This document shows positions 5,452-5,644 of a stretch of DNA of 5,644 bases, in pieces. The number at the start of each line of letters is the position of its first letter. Position 1 is the first letter of the stretch. Origin of the DNA: JBBSUX01 sp038234045 (GTDB lineage: Bacteria > Pseudomonadota > Gammaproteobacteria > Burkholderiales > Burkholderiaceae_C); contig JBBSUX010000226.1 of the NCBI GenBank assembly GCA_038234045.1, forward strand, positions 1-5,644, written 5' to 3'. Made by a program: the position numbers and the translations under genes. The notes under the pieces are model-generated. The model saw only the letters and a program-made list of their open reading frames with translations. It was not told where the DNA came from and did no database searches.

Positions 5452-5644
5452 ATGCTCCAGCAACGCACCTTGAAAACTCTCACCCGCGCTGTCGGTGTCG
5501 GCTTGCACAGCGGCCAGCGGGTCGATCTCACCTTGCGGCCGGCAGCGCCCGACACCGGCATCGTGTTTCGTCGGGTGGACCTGCCTGAGCCAGTGGACAT
5601 TCCCGTTTCAGCGATGGCGGTCACCGATACGCGCCTGGCTTCCA
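5452..5644 (+). CDS. lpxC: UDP-3-O-acyl-N-acetylglucosamine deacetylase, N-terminal part
   Basis: The first 64 codons of LpxC, the zinc-dependent deacetylase that catalyses the committed step of lipid A synthesis in the cytoplasm; the window ends inside the gene. MLQQRTLKTLTRAVGVGLHSG followed by TLRPAAPDTGIVFRRVDL and VTDTRLAS is characteristic, with the conserved His at 19. The zinc ligands lie beyond the edge. The ATG at 5452 aligns with the family start. No clear Shine-Dalgarno precedes it; a TAAAAT (5441-5446), a good -10 hexamer, lies six bases upstream but lacks a matching -35. In many beta- and gammaproteobacteria lpxC follows ftsZ; here a divergent copper locus precedes it instead. 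Confidence 0.97.
   Translation, partial: MLQQRTLKTLTRAVGVGLHSGQRVDLTLRPAAPDTGIVFRRVDLPEPVDIPVSAMAVTDTRLAS

Noticed and set aside
5304..5624. N-terminal extension of the CopL-like frame up to 5624
   Set aside because: It would run antisense through the lpxC coding sequence, and the signal peptide argues for a start at 5303 or at most 5351.

Overview
The window reads as GC-rich proteobacterial DNA, most likely from a betaproteobacterium. The best anchor is the first 64 codons of lpxC on the + strand at the right edge (from 5452); its opening (GVGLHSG, TLRPAAPDTGIVF, RVDLPEPVDIP) looks like Burkholderiales-type LpxC. That assignment is from recalled family sequences, not a search.

Everything else of substance lies on the - strand, pointing away from lpxC. 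It looks like one copper-handling or copper-resistance locus. In transcription order it holds: a small exported Cys-containing protein resembling the CopL-like proteins of copper loci (5303 to 4896); a structured intergenic segment of about 280 bases ending in a terminator-like hairpin (4895 to 4614); a 99-residue two-helix membrane protein (4613 to 4314); a possible 31-codon reading frame that start/stop-overlaps both neighbours (4317 to 4222); a membrane-anchored TlpA/ResA-type thioredoxin (4225 to 3530); a lipoprotein SCO1/SenC copper chaperone (3526 to 2882); a pyrimidine-rich leader made of eight tandem heptamers; an exported BNR/Asp-box beta-propeller protein (2778 to 1867); a 71-residue protein with one membrane helix and a Met/His-rich tail, overlapping the previous gene by 8 bases (1874 to 1659); and a Met-rich multicopper oxidase (1622 to the left edge, lacking only its extreme C-terminus).

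A working model, part known and part inferred: the multicopper oxidase oxidises periplasmic Cu(I) to the less toxic Cu(II). The Met-rich tail of the 71-residue protein and the Met-rich inserts of the oxidase would bind or pass on Cu(I). The SCO protein carries copper on its CxxxC and His ligands, and the TlpA-like thioredoxin would keep those cysteines reduced, as TlpA is known to do for ScoI in Bradyrhizobium. The roles of the beta-propeller protein, the 99-residue protein and the CopL-like protein are not known from the sequence. The tight spacing (3-base gap, 4-base and 8-base overlaps) argues for co-transcription of most of the set.

The points most worth a second look are the heptamer array in front of the beta-propeller gene, the structured leader with a terminator-like hairpin just before a ribosome binding site, the tiny reading frame between the 99-residue gene and tlpA, and the placement of a copper locus directly upstream of lpxC. 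No mobile element, tRNA, rRNA or CRISPR array was seen.
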